Part shown: one piece after another, positions 18,223 to 27,417 of the stretch
Layout of the letters: each line of letters begins with the position of its first letter
How positions within the stretch are numbered: the stretch's first letter is position 1
Source: G963664115 sp965216035
GTDB lineage: Bacteria > Acidobacteriota > Terriglobia > 20CM-2-55-15
Direction of reading: 5' to 3'
Length of the DNA: 64,000 nt
NCBI GenBank assembly: GCA_965216035.1
Contig: CBDCFM010000020.1
Coordinates: 496,001-560,000 of the forward strand
Program-made: the position numbers and the translations under genes
Notes under the pieces: generated by a model
Told to the model about the DNA's origin: nothing
Databases searched by the model: none
What the model saw: only the letters and a program-made list of their open reading frames with translations

Positions 18223-18431
18223 ATTCCCGCAGAGGAGAGTCAAACGCCTCATCCCCGTAACCCTAAGTTATATTAGTAGTTACGATTGACAGCAGCTGTT
18301 TCCTATGTTAATTTTCGATCCACACTTCACTGAGGGCATCTTGAGAGGGCCAGAGCCCGACGGACGCGGTTTCCGCGCTGCCCCATTTTGATTTATATAT
18401 TAGTACAGGGAAACAGACTGACTACCCGAAA

Positions 18432-19712
18432 ATGACAGGACTCACCTATTCCTCCGTCCTCTCCACTCGCGACGTCCGCCGGACCGTACTCAACAACGGA
18501 CTCGTCGTCCTGACGCGGGAGAGCCACCGCTCGCCGCTCGTTAACATCATGATCTGGTATGGTGTGGGGTCTGCTGACGACGTGGCAGGGCACACGGGGA
18601 GCTCCCACTTTCTTGAGCACATGCTTTTTAAAGGTACCGAGCGATACGGAAAAGGAATCATCGACCTCGTCACCATGAGGAACGGGGGCAGCAACAATGC
18701 CTTCACGTCCTATGACTTCACAGCCTACTACTTCAGTTTTGCCTCCGATCGCTGGGAAACGGCCATCGACATTGAAGCCGACCGCATGGTCCATACGATA
18801 TTCGACCCTGACGAATTCGAAGCGGAAAAGAAGGTAGTCATCGAAGAACTGAAGTCGGGTCTGGACCAGCCGTGGGGAAAACTGATGCAGGAACTCAGTC
18901 AGGAGGCATTCGAGCAACACACCTATCGCAACCCGGTCATCGGGTGGCAGGCGGATTTGGAAGCGGCAACGCTGTCCGCAATTGAAACTCACTATCGCAA
19001 GCACTATCACCCCGCCAATGCCACTCTCGTTTTAGTTGGCGATTTCGATACCGACCACGCACTGGGTGTCGTGAAGAGTGCTTTCGGGCAGATTCCGCCG
19101 GGCGCGCCCCAGTCCCGACACACTCTTCAAGAACCCCAGCAGAACGGTGAGAAGCGAGTGGATGTCCGATGGCATTCCGACGTGCCCCGGGTGGGCATCG
19201 CCTATCACGCTCCGGCTATCGGGCATCCCGACTCTTACGCCTTGCAGGTTCTGTCCGTTGCGCTGGCCGAAGGCAAAGCGTCGCGGTTCTACCAGCGCCT
19301 CGTCGAGCGGGAGCAATCCACCACCTTCATCAGTGCTGAGTATGGCGAATCCCGGGATCCCACTCTGTTCTATGTCCGTGGCGAAGCCTGTGGCGACAGC
19401 CCTCCCGAGGCCATCGAAGCCAGCATCGATGACGAGTTGATCCGGATCGGGACGGACGGAATTAGCGAAGATGAAATCAAGCGCGCGAAGCATCAGATCG
19501 AAGCGCACTTTGTCTTCTCTATGGAGCGAACCTTGGATCAAGCAATGTTGCTCGGTCAGATCGAAACACTCGCCGAACTGAACTATATCGACCAGTATCA
19601 GTCTCGCGTTTCCTCCGTCGATACTGCGGGCGTCGCGGAGGTCTGTCGAAAATACCTGTGCGAGAACAACCGAACCGTCGCATGGTTGTTGCCCAAAGAG
19701 GCCGGTAGTTGA
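18432..19712 (+). CDS. M16-family zinc metallopeptidase (catalytic partner)
   Basis: This is a 426-residue insulinase/processing-peptidase homologue. The inverted zinc motif HFLEH lies near residues 58-62, followed by the family's GGSNNAFTSYDFTAYYF segment and the downstream metal-ligand Glu region. It has the usual two-domain length for bacterial M16B. It overlaps the next gene by four bases, and together the two probably form a heterodimer, one subunit catalytic and the other substrate-binding, acting on small peptides. No obvious signal peptide is present, so a cytoplasmic location is likely. Confidence 0.92.
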   Translation: MTGLTYSSVLSTRDVRRTVLNNGLVVLTRESHRSPLVNIMIWYGVGSADDVAGHTGSSHFLEHMLFKGTERYGKGIIDLVTMRNGGSNNAFTSYDFTAYYFSFASDRWETAIDIEADRMVHTIFDPDEFEAEKKVVIEELKSGLDQPWGKLMQELSQEAFEQHTYRNPVIGWQADLEAATLSAIETHYRKHYHPANATLVLVGDFDTDHALGVVKSAFGQIPPGAPQSRHTLQEPQQNGEKRVDVRWHSDVPRVGIAYHAPAIGHPDSYALQVLSVALAEGKASRFYQRLVEREQSTTFISAEYGESRDPTLFYVRGEACGDSPPEAIEASIDDELIRIGTDGISEDEIKRAKHQIEAHFVFSMERTLDQAMLLGQIETLAELNYIDQYQSRVSSVDTAGVAEVCRKYLCENNRTVAWLLPKEAGS

Positions 19713-21043
19713 ACGCTCCCCGATCGCACTCGCCAAACAGACATCCGATGGACAAGGCGTCATCCCGAAGGCAGGCCGCGTTTACGCCGGAGCGTTTCAC
19801 TCTGCAAAATGGCCTGACCGTGCTGCTCGCCGAAAGCCCCGCCCTGCCGGCAATTTCTTTGAGCCTCAGCCTTCAGGCCGGCGCGCGCGGGGAGCCCGAA
19901 GAAAAGGCGGGAACTGCGGTACTTGTGAGCCGCCTGCTCGATGAAGGAACCGCAACACGTTCTTCATTGGAAATCGCAGAAGCCATCGAGTCCGTCGGTG
20001 GGGCCATCGATTGCGACTGCTCACACGAACGCGTGTCCGTGTTCCTTGGATTATTGAGCAAGGACATCGATCTCGGTCTCAAGCTCGTCGCCGACGTCGT
20101 GATGCATCCCCTCCTCGGCGAAGAGGCTTTGGCAAAGGAGCGCGATCGCCTCCTGGCCGAGATCCAGAGCGCGATGGACCGCCCCCAGGTGGTGGCGGGA
20201 TGGGAGTTCAATGAGCTGGTCTATCGGGATCATCCCCTCCACCGCCCTGCGCACGGTTATCCCCACACGATTGAAAAGATCAACCGCGGAGATCTCCTGG
20301 AATTTCATAAGCAGCACTTCCATCCCAACAACGCAATTTTGTCCGCTGTCGGTGATTTCAAGATCGCGGACATGTTATCCGGATTGGAAACGGTGTTTGG
20401 CGGGTGGACACCCGGGGCGATCGACAACCACCGGGGAGGTACCATCGAACGCCAGCGCGATGTGCGCCGAAAATTTCTGAAGGTGGAGGGCGAACAGGCG
20501 CATATCTATTTCGGCCATCTCGGCATCGGGCGGACGCATGAGGATTTCTATGCCCTACAGGTTCTAGATACGATTTTCGGCGGAGGGGCCGGCCTCACCG
20601 CACGCATACCGCGCAAGCTACGAGATGAGCAGGGACTGGCGTATACGACCTTCGCCAGCATCACCAGCTCGGCCGGTATGGACCCGGGAAAGTTCCTAGC
20701 TTACATGGGAACCTCTCCGGCAAACATTCAACAGGCGATCGACGGGTTCAAAACCGAAATCCGAACGCTCATCGCCGAAGGCGTGTCTGCCGAAGAGTTG
20801 GTCGATGCCAAAGCATATCTGACGGGAAACTTCGTGTTTGGGTTCGAGTCCAATTCGCAAATCGCGCGATTCCTGGTGAACGCGGAGGTCTTCGATCTTG
20901 GATTCGACTATGTCGAAAAATATCCCGGCTATATCGAAAGCGTGACGTTGGACGACATCGCACGGGTTGCAGGCGAGCATTTGAGTACCGAGCACTATTC
21001 GTTGGTGCTTGCGAGTCCCGAAGAGCCGGTCGGCTTCGACTAA
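19709..21043 (+). CDS. M16-family peptidase-like protein (non-catalytic partner)
   Basis: This 444-residue M16 homologue lacks the HxxEH zinc motif; the equivalent position reads VSRLLDEG. It keeps the substrate-binding Arg/Tyr segment (IPRKLRDEQGLAYTTF) near residue 300. Such inactive subunits pair with the preceding catalytic subunit. The start is TTG at 19709 within the stop of the previous gene (four-base overlap), implying translational coupling; ATG at 19748 is an alternative without a ribosome site. Confidence 0.9.
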   Translation: MNAPRSHSPNRHPMDKASSRRQAAFTPERFTLQNGLTVLLAESPALPAISLSLSLQAGARGEPEEKAGTAVLVSRLLDEGTATRSSLEIAEAIESVGGAIDCDCSHERVSVFLGLLSKDIDLGLKLVADVVMHPLLGEEALAKERDRLLAEIQSAMDRPQVVAGWEFNELVYRDHPLHRPAHGYPHTIEKINRGDLLEFHKQHFHPNNAILSAVGDFKIADMLSGLETVFGGWTPGAIDNHRGGTIERQRDVRRKFLKVEGEQAHIYFGHLGIGRTHEDFYALQVLDTIFGGGAGLTARIPRKLRDEQGLAYTTFASITSSAGMDPGKFLAYMGTSPANIQQAIDGFKTEIRTLIAEGVSAEELVDAKAYLTGNFVFGFESNSQIARFLVNAEVFDLGFDYVEKYPGYIESVTLDDIARVAGEHLSTEHYSLVLASPEEPVGFD

Positions 21044-21131
21044 CCGCTACGGGCACCCAACAACATCTTCAGGTATACTTCGGGTCGAGAGCGGGTCGTC
21101 GATCGCACCGGGGCGGATTCCTCAAGGAGCT

Positions 21132-21566
21132 ATGAAGCAGACGCGTATTTTCATCGGCGGTTTCCTCCTGTTCGGTCTCGGCCTGATAGTCGTTTGGGCT
21201 GGCTCTTCCTGGCTATCGCGCACTGACACGGAGCCCCTGGTATTTGTCGCAGCCGAAGCGGATTTTCCGGACTATGTTGAATTACCCCGCCTTGGAATTC
21301 TGACCAGTACCAACTATGTGGGCCATCGGATTCGGGTGGTCGAGGGGACGATTCGAAACGTCAGCGAACACCCCTTGCGTTCGGTCGAATTGAACCTAGC
21401 TTTTAATAGTTTCGATGGCGAGGCTGTGATGGAATCGCAGGAACAGGGCTTGCGGTCGTCGCTTCCGGCTGGTGAGGATCGGCGTTACAGCTTCCGTTTC
21501 GAAAACCTTCCTCCAGAGTGGAACTACCGCGTTCCCGACGTCCGGATCATCCGAATCGGATACTGA
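21132..21566 (+). CDS. Single-pass membrane protein with C-terminal sandwich domain
   Basis: This is a 144-residue protein. One membrane segment (about residues 6-28) is followed by an exported domain with a VVEGTIRNVSEHPLRSVELNLAF pattern, resembling FxLYD/DUF3426-type beta sandwiches. The start at 21132 is chosen because AAGGAG lies just upstream; a longer frame beginning at 21009 would overlap the M16 gene. The function is unknown. It follows the peptidase pair by 88 bases and may share its transcript. Confidence 0.65.
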   Translation: MKQTRIFIGGFLLFGLGLIVVWAGSSWLSRTDTEPLVFVAAEADFPDYVELPRLGILTSTNYVGHRIRVVEGTIRNVSEHPLRSVELNLAFNSFDGEAVMESQEQGLRSSLPAGEDRRYSFRFENLPPEWNYRVPDVRIIRIGY

Positions 21567-21712
21567 TTGAATACGAGACTGAATCTGTATCGACGGGAGA
21601 TCGTTGCTGAACGTCACCGCTCTCCTCCATCGATTCAAGGGCAGAACTGCTGGTTGCGCTCAAGTTCACTGAAGTGAGGGTTAGCGTCGGCCAAAGATCC
21701 CGACAAAGTCAC

Positions 21713-21769
21713 GGAACAGCCTGACTTGACCGGACCTGCTTTCAGGCCGGACCGGAACCGGGCTGTTCC
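21713..21769. other. Long hairpin in intergenic DNA
   Basis: GGAACAGCC (21713-21721) pairs with GGCTGTTCC (21761-21769) across 39 bases that themselves hold a CCGGACC/GGCCGG inverted pair. It lies between the single-pass protein and the exported protein at 21860. It could be a terminator for the first gene or a leader structure; no T run follows. Confidence 0.35.
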
Positions 21770-21859
21770 ACGTGAGATGACGGACACACGGGAGCAGTCG
21801 ATCTAGCATTCAAGCGGAGACCCGTAGCAAGAAGCCGATCACGTGGAGGAATCAAACCA

Positions 21860-22660
21860 ATGGGCGGGGGAGGAGTTCTCAGGGAAGGAAAAGAAAAAGT
21901 CCTGGCGGGTCAGCGACTGAGGGGCAGGCTCAAGGCGGCGACGAATCGGGCGTTCATCGTCGTGGGGTTGATCTGGTGTGGGGCAATGCCGCTCGCCGCG
22001 CAGGACAGTGACGACTGTTTTTTCTTTTGTTCCCCTGAATTGAAAATCGAGCCCACGTTTACGGTGGAAAATCTGTTTCGTAGGCACCGCGTGGCCGAGA
22101 TGAACGGCGACGTTCAGGTAGGGGTCGAGCAGGCCGAGCGTGAAGTGGTTTTCGAAACCGTGGTGGCCCTAGACATCCCAACGGAGATACCGAGAGTCGG
22201 ATTCACGCTCGAGGCGATTTTCGCCCCGTTTTCAACGGAAAAAGAAAACCCGTTTTCAGGTCGGACGGCGGCAGACTTGGGTCGTAGTTCCGTCCGCGAC
22301 AATACGCCCGAAATAGAACTGGAGCTGAATCTGGAATGGCTAACGAGCGAAGCTACGGGTGGATGGGTCGGAAGTCACTTTGACATCATCGACAAGATCA
22401 GCCCATCTCAGCGTCCGTTCGATGCGAGTGCATATACGCACAAGCTGAACTTCGAACTCGATACTGGCGTGAATGTTTTTAATTGGCTGCCATCCGGAAA
22501 CTGGCTGCGGAACATCGAACTCGAAGGATCGCTGGACTATGTGGCCACAGGTCAACCCCGCGCGGGTGACCGTCTCGGTAACGAACTTTTCCTGGACAAT
22601 GCCAGTGGGTGGTCGTTCTCTCTGGTCTTTGTCATACCCCTCGCTCCGTTGGTGCCGTGA
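21860..22660 (+). CDS. Exported hypothetical protein, probable beta barrel
   Basis: This is a 266-residue protein not assigned to a named family. It has a long basic N-terminus, then a hydrophobic signal core (AFIVVGLIWCGAMPLAAQ) ending near residue 48. The mature part alternates polar and hydrophobic residues (EVVFETVVALDIP, FTLEAIFAPF, IELELNLEW) and ends in FSLVFVIPLAPLVP, which suggests an outer-membrane barrel. Two Cys flank FFF right after the signal. The ATG at 21860 follows GGAGGAATCAAACCA, a strong ribosome site. The role is unknown. Confidence 0.6.
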   Translation: MGGGGVLREGKEKVLAGQRLRGRLKAATNRAFIVVGLIWCGAMPLAAQDSDDCFFFCSPELKIEPTFTVENLFRRHRVAEMNGDVQVGVEQAEREVVFETVVALDIPTEIPRVGFTLEAIFAPFSTEKENPFSGRTAADLGRSSVRDNTPEIELELNLEWLTSEATGGWVGSHFDIIDKISPSQRPFDASAYTHKLNFELDTGVNVFNWLPSGNWLRNIELEGSLDYVATGQPRAGDRLGNELFLDNASGWSFSLVFVIPLAPLVP

Positions 22661-22843
22661 TTCTCCCAAATCACCCCAGATCCCAGCTTGCCCCATCTCC
22701 GCATAGTTGAGAAATCGTAAGTGTTGAGGCCCAAGTACCGAGCGATTACTCTGCCGGAAGCTGAGAACTGACAGTGTAGGGATGACCATCCTGGCGTATC
22801 GGGCGAGACACAGGGATGTCGCGGGCGATATCCGGGAGCTTGC

Positions 22844-23308
22844 CTAGCCTCGAAACAGCCTTCGGAAAAAATCCGTGACGCTGCCGGCGCGAAACGCCGG
22901 CCACGTCATGTAACCGTCCACATCGTCGAATCGAGCGCCCTTTCGGTCGATTTGGCCGCCCGGGCCAGTTTCGGCTCTATACCCCACGATGTCAGGTGTT
23001 TTGCCTGGATTCTCAAACCACTGGCCCGGTTTCGGAATGGGCTTGCAATACAGATGTTCCGAGCCGTCCTCGGCCACCCAGGTGACCTCCTCGGCGTTTC
23101 CCTGGATCTTGCGGGGCGGGAACGGTACCCACCACGTTGTTGCTGTTCGTGCGACGTTAGAAAACAGACGCCAGTCGAAGTGGTTTTCCCGAAGGATTGG
23201 CGCGTGTTCGAGCAACTTATCCCGTTCTGCTCTCAGAAGCTGGTCGAAGTGTATCGCGTTGGGCGGCATGTATTTCTCGCCGAGGCGTCGGATCAGGCGT
23301 TCAATCAT
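22844..23308 (-). CDS. Hypothetical protein
   Basis: This is a 154-residue protein not recognised. It begins MIERLIRRLGEKYMPP, has a Trp-rich middle (TTWWVPFPPRK) and ends SVTDFFRRLFRG. No signal peptide or membrane segment is seen. ATG at 23308 is chosen because GGGAG precedes it at proper spacing, in preference to a GTG five codons upstream. It is isolated between plus-strand genes. Composition is protein-like, but no second line of support exists. Confidence 0.45.
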   Translation of the reverse strand: MIERLIRRLGEKYMPPNAIHFDQLLRAERDKLLEHAPILRENHFDWRLFSNVARTATTWWVPFPPRKIQGNAEEVTWVAEDGSEHLYCKPIPKPGQWFENPGKTPDIVGYRAETGPGGQIDRKGARFDDVDGYMTWPAFRAGSVTDFFRRLFRG

Positions 23309-23838
23309 CGGTTTATCTCCCACGAGGCTGACATTGCGAGTCCTTTCTCGGCGTTTTCAAACGACCCCAGGTTCAAGTGCAATCCGGGTGGCGTTCCCGG
23401 GGGCTTTCCCAAGATACTGTACACCAGTGCGTTTCCATTCCAATTCGCTCGACTTGAGGGGAGGCCAGGGACGCTTCATGAACCCATAATGTATACCGCC
23501 TTCCGGGTGGGCGAGGGGGGAACGGGGCAGTGCGCCGCCGGTCGAAAGCGCTTGCGATTCACGCTTCAATCGCGAATCCTGTTGCCCGACATCATGGCGA
23601 TTAAATCCATCGCAGTTTGAGCACGCATTCTTCAATCGCCGTTCAGATTGTTGATCCCTCTGGACAGTTCAACTTCGATATCTCGTGTCCGTACCCTGAG
23701 AGTTTGAGTGCCAGAAAAAGCTCACTGAACAAGTAAGTGTCGGTATAACATGAGGTTGATTACTGGGACGCCACAGAGACTCGAGTTTCGTGATTGCGAT
23801 TGATGTCAATTTTGGAAATTCCTTTAGGAAATTCAAAG
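23309..23838. other. Intergenic region of 530 bases
   Basis: A minus-strand frame of 92 codons (23357-23635) exists, but its Gly/Pro/Arg-rich make-up is not convincingly protein-like. The right end holds the ribosome site AGGAAATTC of the next gene. No repeats or RNAs were seen. Confidence 0.35.
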
Positions 23839-24480
23839 ATGCACCTGATCCGAGTCATCGCAGTGGCGTTTGGCCTGCTGGTTCCCGGCCCTGGCTACGC
23901 GCAAGGCTGGATCGAGTACGTCAGTCAGAGGGACTTCTTCACCGTCAATTTTCCGATTGAACCTGACGTGCGCGATATCACGTTCCAGTCGGAGTATTTC
24001 ATCTCCTTACCGGGCCGCATCTATAGCTACGAGAATGGTTCGACTCGCTACTCAATCACAGTGATCGATTACACGGACCTCGAAGCGAAGCATACCGAGC
24101 GAGCCGAACAATGCCGGGCCGACGGAGGAGATGGGGATCTCTGCGTTAACCGCTGGAGGACGGATATGAGGGCCGCGATCGTCTATGTGACGTGGCCTTT
24201 CTTTCAAAGGGACGCCGAGGTGACGCACATGTCGTACTACCAGGCGGATCGCGTTGAAGGCCAGGCCCTGCAGCTGACCCACGCCGACGGATCTCGCACC
24301 CACGCCGCGATCAATATGCACGAAGACCGTCTCTACATCCTGGAGGGAACAGTGCCCGGGGGTTCAGCTCCGCCCATGTTGTTCCAGCAATCGCTGGGAT
24401 TCCTCGACGAGGAGGGCAACCCAGTGCGTTACGAGACGCCCTACACCAACGGATTTCCACCTCCTCCCCGTGCCCGATGA
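23839..24480 (+). CDS. Exported hypothetical protein, cassette copy A
   Basis: This is a 213-residue protein with a signal peptide (about 1-22, ending GYAQ). It begins its mature part with GWIEYVSQRDFFTVNFP and ends YTNGFPPPPRAR; both ends are nearly repeated in the paralogue at 29858-30502. No family name is recognised. Start 23839 is chosen for the compact signal peptide and AGGAAATTC upstream. It is followed after 65 bases by a DUF6152 gene. The pair of genes is repeated in the same order 6 kb downstream, so the two proteins probably work together in the envelope. Confidence 0.75.
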   Translation: MHLIRVIAVAFGLLVPGPGYAQGWIEYVSQRDFFTVNFPIEPDVRDITFQSEYFISLPGRIYSYENGSTRYSITVIDYTDLEAKHTERAEQCRADGGDGDLCVNRWRTDMRAAIVYVTWPFFQRDAEVTHMSYYQADRVEGQALQLTHADGSRTHAAINMHEDRLYILEGTVPGGSAPPMLFQQSLGFLDEEGNPVRYETPYTNGFPPPPRAR

Positions 24481-24545
24481 GGGTCGGCCCGGCGAGGCGA
24501 TCGTGACGATGCTTAGAATATTCTTCCGAAGTATACGAGGAGAGG

Positions 24546-24938
24546 ATGCAGCTCAAACACGTTAGCGGTGCAGCCATCTGTGCCATTGCTCTAGCCGTAT
24601 CCGGGGCGGCGCACCATTCCCACAACGCTTACGACCAGTCGACGTGGACGACTTACGAGGGCACCGTTCAGGAATTCCACCTGCTCAACCCGCACTCCTG
24701 GATCTATTTGGAAATCGAGGACGAGGGAGGGGCGAGGGCAGTGTGGGCCATCGAAGCCGGCGGCACCAATGCGATTTCGGATGGCGGAGTCGGGCGCGAG
24801 GACATTCAGCCGGGCGACACGGTCCGGGTGCGATGCCATCGGCTCAGGGATGGTTCCCCCGGCTGTCTACTGGGGTTCGTGACGCCCTTGCACGGTGATG
24901 CGGCACGCGGCCACGGGGTCGAGATAGAGTGGAACTAG
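24546..24938 (+). CDS. DUF6152-family exported protein, cassette copy A
   Basis: This is a 130-residue protein with a signal peptide (about 1-21). The mature part begins AHHSHNAYD and contains EGTVQEFHLLNPHSWIYLEI, the characteristic DUF6152 core, which resembles an OB-like barrel with several His near the N-terminus. Two Cys occur (RCHRLRDGSPGC). The ribosome site GAGGAG lies just before the ATG. The paralogue lies at 30574-30972. Metal or small-molecule binding is plausible from the HHSH motif but unproven. Confidence 0.8.
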   Translation: MQLKHVSGAAICAIALAVSGAAHHSHNAYDQSTWTTYEGTVQEFHLLNPHSWIYLEIEDEGGARAVWAIEAGGTNAISDGGVGREDIQPGDTVRVRCHRLRDGSPGCLLGFVTPLHGDAARGHGVEIEWN

Positions 24939-25045
24939 CGTTACACGGGACGCTCTCGAACCCTGCTGCGTGGAGCGATTGATGTCGCCTCTTTTGTCAA
25001 TTCTCGCTGGACGCTGTGGGAGGACCCGCGCGCTGGATTCCGACC

Positions 25046-25468
25046 TCAGCCGACAAGCTTCGCGAGTTCGGGTACGTTGCCCAGTATCTTACTCACGAGC
25101 CCCTGTCCGGCGCTCTCCTTGGCGAAGCCGACGAACTTCGAAACGAAGGGGCCCAGTTGGTCAGTAGAAAGGCCGCCGCTGGTGAGCGCCCCGAGCAGAC
25201 CCATAGCTGAACCTGATCCCCCGCCAAGCGCTGAAGCGATACCGCCCAATCCGCCCATCAGGCCCCCTCCCGATTCGCTGGTTCCCGCGGCTGCCGCGGA
25301 AGCCTGGCCTAACAATCCCTCGGCCCCTGGAAGGCTCGATAGCAGTTGCTTGAAGTCGTCCGAATCGGCCTTACCCTTTACTGCGCTCAAGATCGAACCG
25401 ACGCCGGATTTCGCCGCACTTTCGGAAACACCGAGGTCTCCGGTTACTGATTGTATGAAATTGGTCAA
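25046..25468 (-). CDS. DUF2780-like protein
   Basis: This is a 140-residue protein with the DUF2780 pattern: GDLGVSESAAKSGVGSILSAVKGKAD, then LSSLPGAEGLLG, a long Gly/Ser-rich low-complexity middle, and a C-terminal helix FVSKFVGFAKESAGQGLVSKILGNV. The start is probably TTG at 25468 (LTNFIQSV); GGAGGAG lies 13 bases upstream, a rather long gap. An ATG closer to that site is in another frame. The function of the family is unknown. It is convergent with copy A of the cassette. Confidence 0.65.
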   Translation of the reverse strand: MTNFIQSVTGDLGVSESAAKSGVGSILSAVKGKADSDDFKQLLSSLPGAEGLLGQASAAAAGTSESGGGLMGGLGGIASALGGGSGSAMGLLGALTSGGLSTDQLGPFVSKFVGFAKESAGQGLVSKILGNVPELAKLVG

Positions 25469-25899
25469 TGCCTGGCATTGTCTCCTCCCTGGAGTCTGGT
25501 TGTGGCCGCCGCAGGCCAGTTGCACACTCGCGTTGCACCGCAGAAATATTCCGTCATTTCCAGGCGGGCTCTTGCCTGCCATCTTGGGTCTTCCGGCAGC
25601 CAGTTCAGGGTGCATGAACGGACGTTGATATGGGATTTCTTCGCTCGGACCGCAACCTGTTTGCGTTCTTCATCGGGTATGTCGAGTTTGGTTTCGCTGC
25701 TATCGCAATCCGCTTCAAAGTCCGCCTCGAGTTCCCTCAGGCTGTCTCTCAGAGATTCGAGGCTCTCCCGGGCCCGCGCGACATCGCCTTTTTCTCGACG
25801 GGCCCGACTGATCGAACAAGCAGCCGAATCCCAATCGTATCCGGTTTTCGGTTTAATGCGAGGGAATCGAGGGACCCCAACCCTGCCCAGCGTGTCGGG
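25462..25899 (-). pseudogene. C-terminal relic resembling a HerA/DUF87-type ATPase
   Basis: Directly after the stop of the lipoprotein gene the same frame stays open for 146 codons without any start codon. It encodes a coiled, charged segment (RARESLESLRDSLRELEAD) and then VAVRAKKSHINVRSCTLNWLP. Many HerA-like ATP-binding proteins end with this order: a coiled coil followed by a KSDI-x-V-x-x-x-x-L-x-W-x-P strand. I infer a decayed 3' fragment of such a gene. The ATPase core is absent. Read-through of the lipoprotein TGA is an alternative. Confidence 0.4.
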
Positions 25900-26862
25900 T
25901 CAGAAATCGAGGCGCTCTCCGGTACTCAGCTGGGACGGCCTGATTCTCGGGAGTTTCACAGCCTGGTCGAGTTCGAATACGAGGCCGCTTTCCGCCGCGT
26001 ACTCAAGCTGGTTCCCCCGGGTCGCCGCGACGGTCCCCGCACCCCCGGCTACTGCACCGATCGCCGCGCCTCTTCGACCACCCGTCAGTGCGCCGATCGC
26101 ACCGCCCACAACAGCACCGATACCACCAAGCCTCGCGTCCCGGCCAAGATCGGTCTCCGCTTCGTCCATAAACGGTCGTGTCGAGATGGCGATCGGATCC
26201 CCCAGTGGGAGGATGTGCGTCAGCACGAGCTGGATGCGCGCACGCCCTTGCACGCGGCCCGCTTCGCTAACGTCCACGACCCTCCCTCTGACGTTCACAC
26301 CCTCATCGACGACGACCCGCCCGCCGACGACGATGGGTTCCGCCAGACTTGCCAGGAACTCGTCCCCAGCCTGATTCACCGAGGTGCTGAGCGCGTCGAT
26401 CAGCAGGACACTGATCACAGAACCCTCGGGTACAGTCATCATCAAGGGCGGGGCGGGTTCCAACGCTGTCCCAGCTTGATCCAGGGGAGTGCCAGACAGT
26501 TGGTTGGGAGATGATGCGGTGCCTTCCAGGTCAGGTGGAGGAAATGAGGGCGCCCCAAGTTGGGTCGTCGGAGCGGCAGGCATACCGTCATTCGGGGCGG
26601 TTGCCTGAGGTTCAATTGGGGGTGGTTCAACCTGGGCTGCTCTCGATTGCTCGGTGTTAGAGGGTGTGACATCTTGGGTCAGCGGCGCCACCGTCCGAGC
26701 GGTACCGGTTTCCGATCCGGGTATCGGTGTGTGGGTGTCGTCTACAACGGAATCCTCAAGACTCGGACCGGAACAGCCGGCCACCGCCAGCAGCACCGAC
26801 ACCGCAACCATATGACGAAAACGTCTTGTTCTGCTACTCGCAGAAAATTGAGATTTGTTCAT
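25900..26862 (-). CDS. Lipoprotein with glycine-zipper segment
   Basis: This is a 320-residue protein. The signal ends in LLAVAGC (lipobox Cys near residue 30). Residues about 35-140 are Pro/Thr/Ala-rich and probably disordered. A compact domain follows (VPEGSVISVLLIDALSTSV, then VVDEGVNVRGRVVDV), resembling outer-membrane-anchored beta domains, and then a glycine zipper (GGIGAVVGGAIGALTGG). The ribosome site AGGAG precedes ATG 26862. Family members bind or span the outer membrane. The in-frame stop is TGA at 25900-25902. Confidence 0.7.
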   Translation of the reverse strand: MNKSQFSASSRTRRFRHMVAVSVLLAVAGCSGPSLEDSVVDDTHTPIPGSETGTARTVAPLTQDVTPSNTEQSRAAQVEPPPIEPQATAPNDGMPAAPTTQLGAPSFPPPDLEGTASSPNQLSGTPLDQAGTALEPAPPLMMTVPEGSVISVLLIDALSTSVNQAGDEFLASLAEPIVVGGRVVVDEGVNVRGRVVDVSEAGRVQGRARIQLVLTHILPLGDPIAISTRPFMDEAETDLGRDARLGGIGAVVGGAIGALTGGRRGAAIGAVAGGAGTVAATRGNQLEYAAESGLVFELDQAVKLPRIRPSQLSTGERLDF

Positions 26863-27417
26863 GTGTTCTCCTTTGGTGCGGCCTTTTGCTCGCAGCTTTT
26901 CGCCACAAATTGTTCGCGAGCCCCCGAGTCGATGCCGGGAGTGGAGGGCCGCGCAGAACGCGCCTTCAGTTTCACGCCACCCGCATCGGCAACGGGTCGG
27001 TCAAACACCCCGGGACGGCTGATCATCAGGCACAGACCGGTTGAAAACAGCGCGACGATCCCGGCTCTCCCCAGCGTGGGAGTGCTTAACCCGACACTCG
27101 CTGAAGCTCAGCTCCCACAGAAGCCGGTCGGTCGAGGCGATCGCAACTGCGGTGAGGTATTGCCGGCGGAACGCTCGCATTTCGGTCAGAATTGGATGGA
27201 CAGCAAGTGGTTGATTCCAATTGCTCCTGCACTGGAGGTTGTCGTTGGACTCACCGCTCAAATCGAGTTCGCGACATCTCCGGGGGACGGCGCCCCGGGA
27301 TCATTATTTATAGGCAGCCTTTATAGACAGCCTTTATAAACAGCACCGACGGCCAAGACGTCCAGGGCCCACTTTTCCAGCTCGATGAAGTGGTAGCCAA
27401 GTCTGCCACCAGACACA
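26863..27417. other. Intergenic region of 555 bases
   Basis: No protein-like frame was found on either strand. It holds the promoter of the lipoprotein gene at its left side and a three-unit tandem repeat near the right side. Confidence 0.4.
27307..27344. repeat. Three tandem 13-base repeats
   Basis: The units TTTATAGGCAGCC, TTTATAGACAGCC and TTTATAAACAGC run head to tail downstream of the mechanosensitive channel gene. This is a short simple repeat, probably from slippage. Confidence 0.7.

Noticed and set aside
23357..23635. Minus-strand ORF of 92 codons
   Set aside because: No recognisable domain, no ribosome site, and composition not clearly protein-like; left as intergenic.
25077..26514. 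Long plus-strand frames opposite the DUF2780-like and lipoprotein genes
   Set aside because: They are shadows of the Gly/Ala/Pro-rich minus-strand genes; the minus-strand proteins carry a lipobox and domain patterns.
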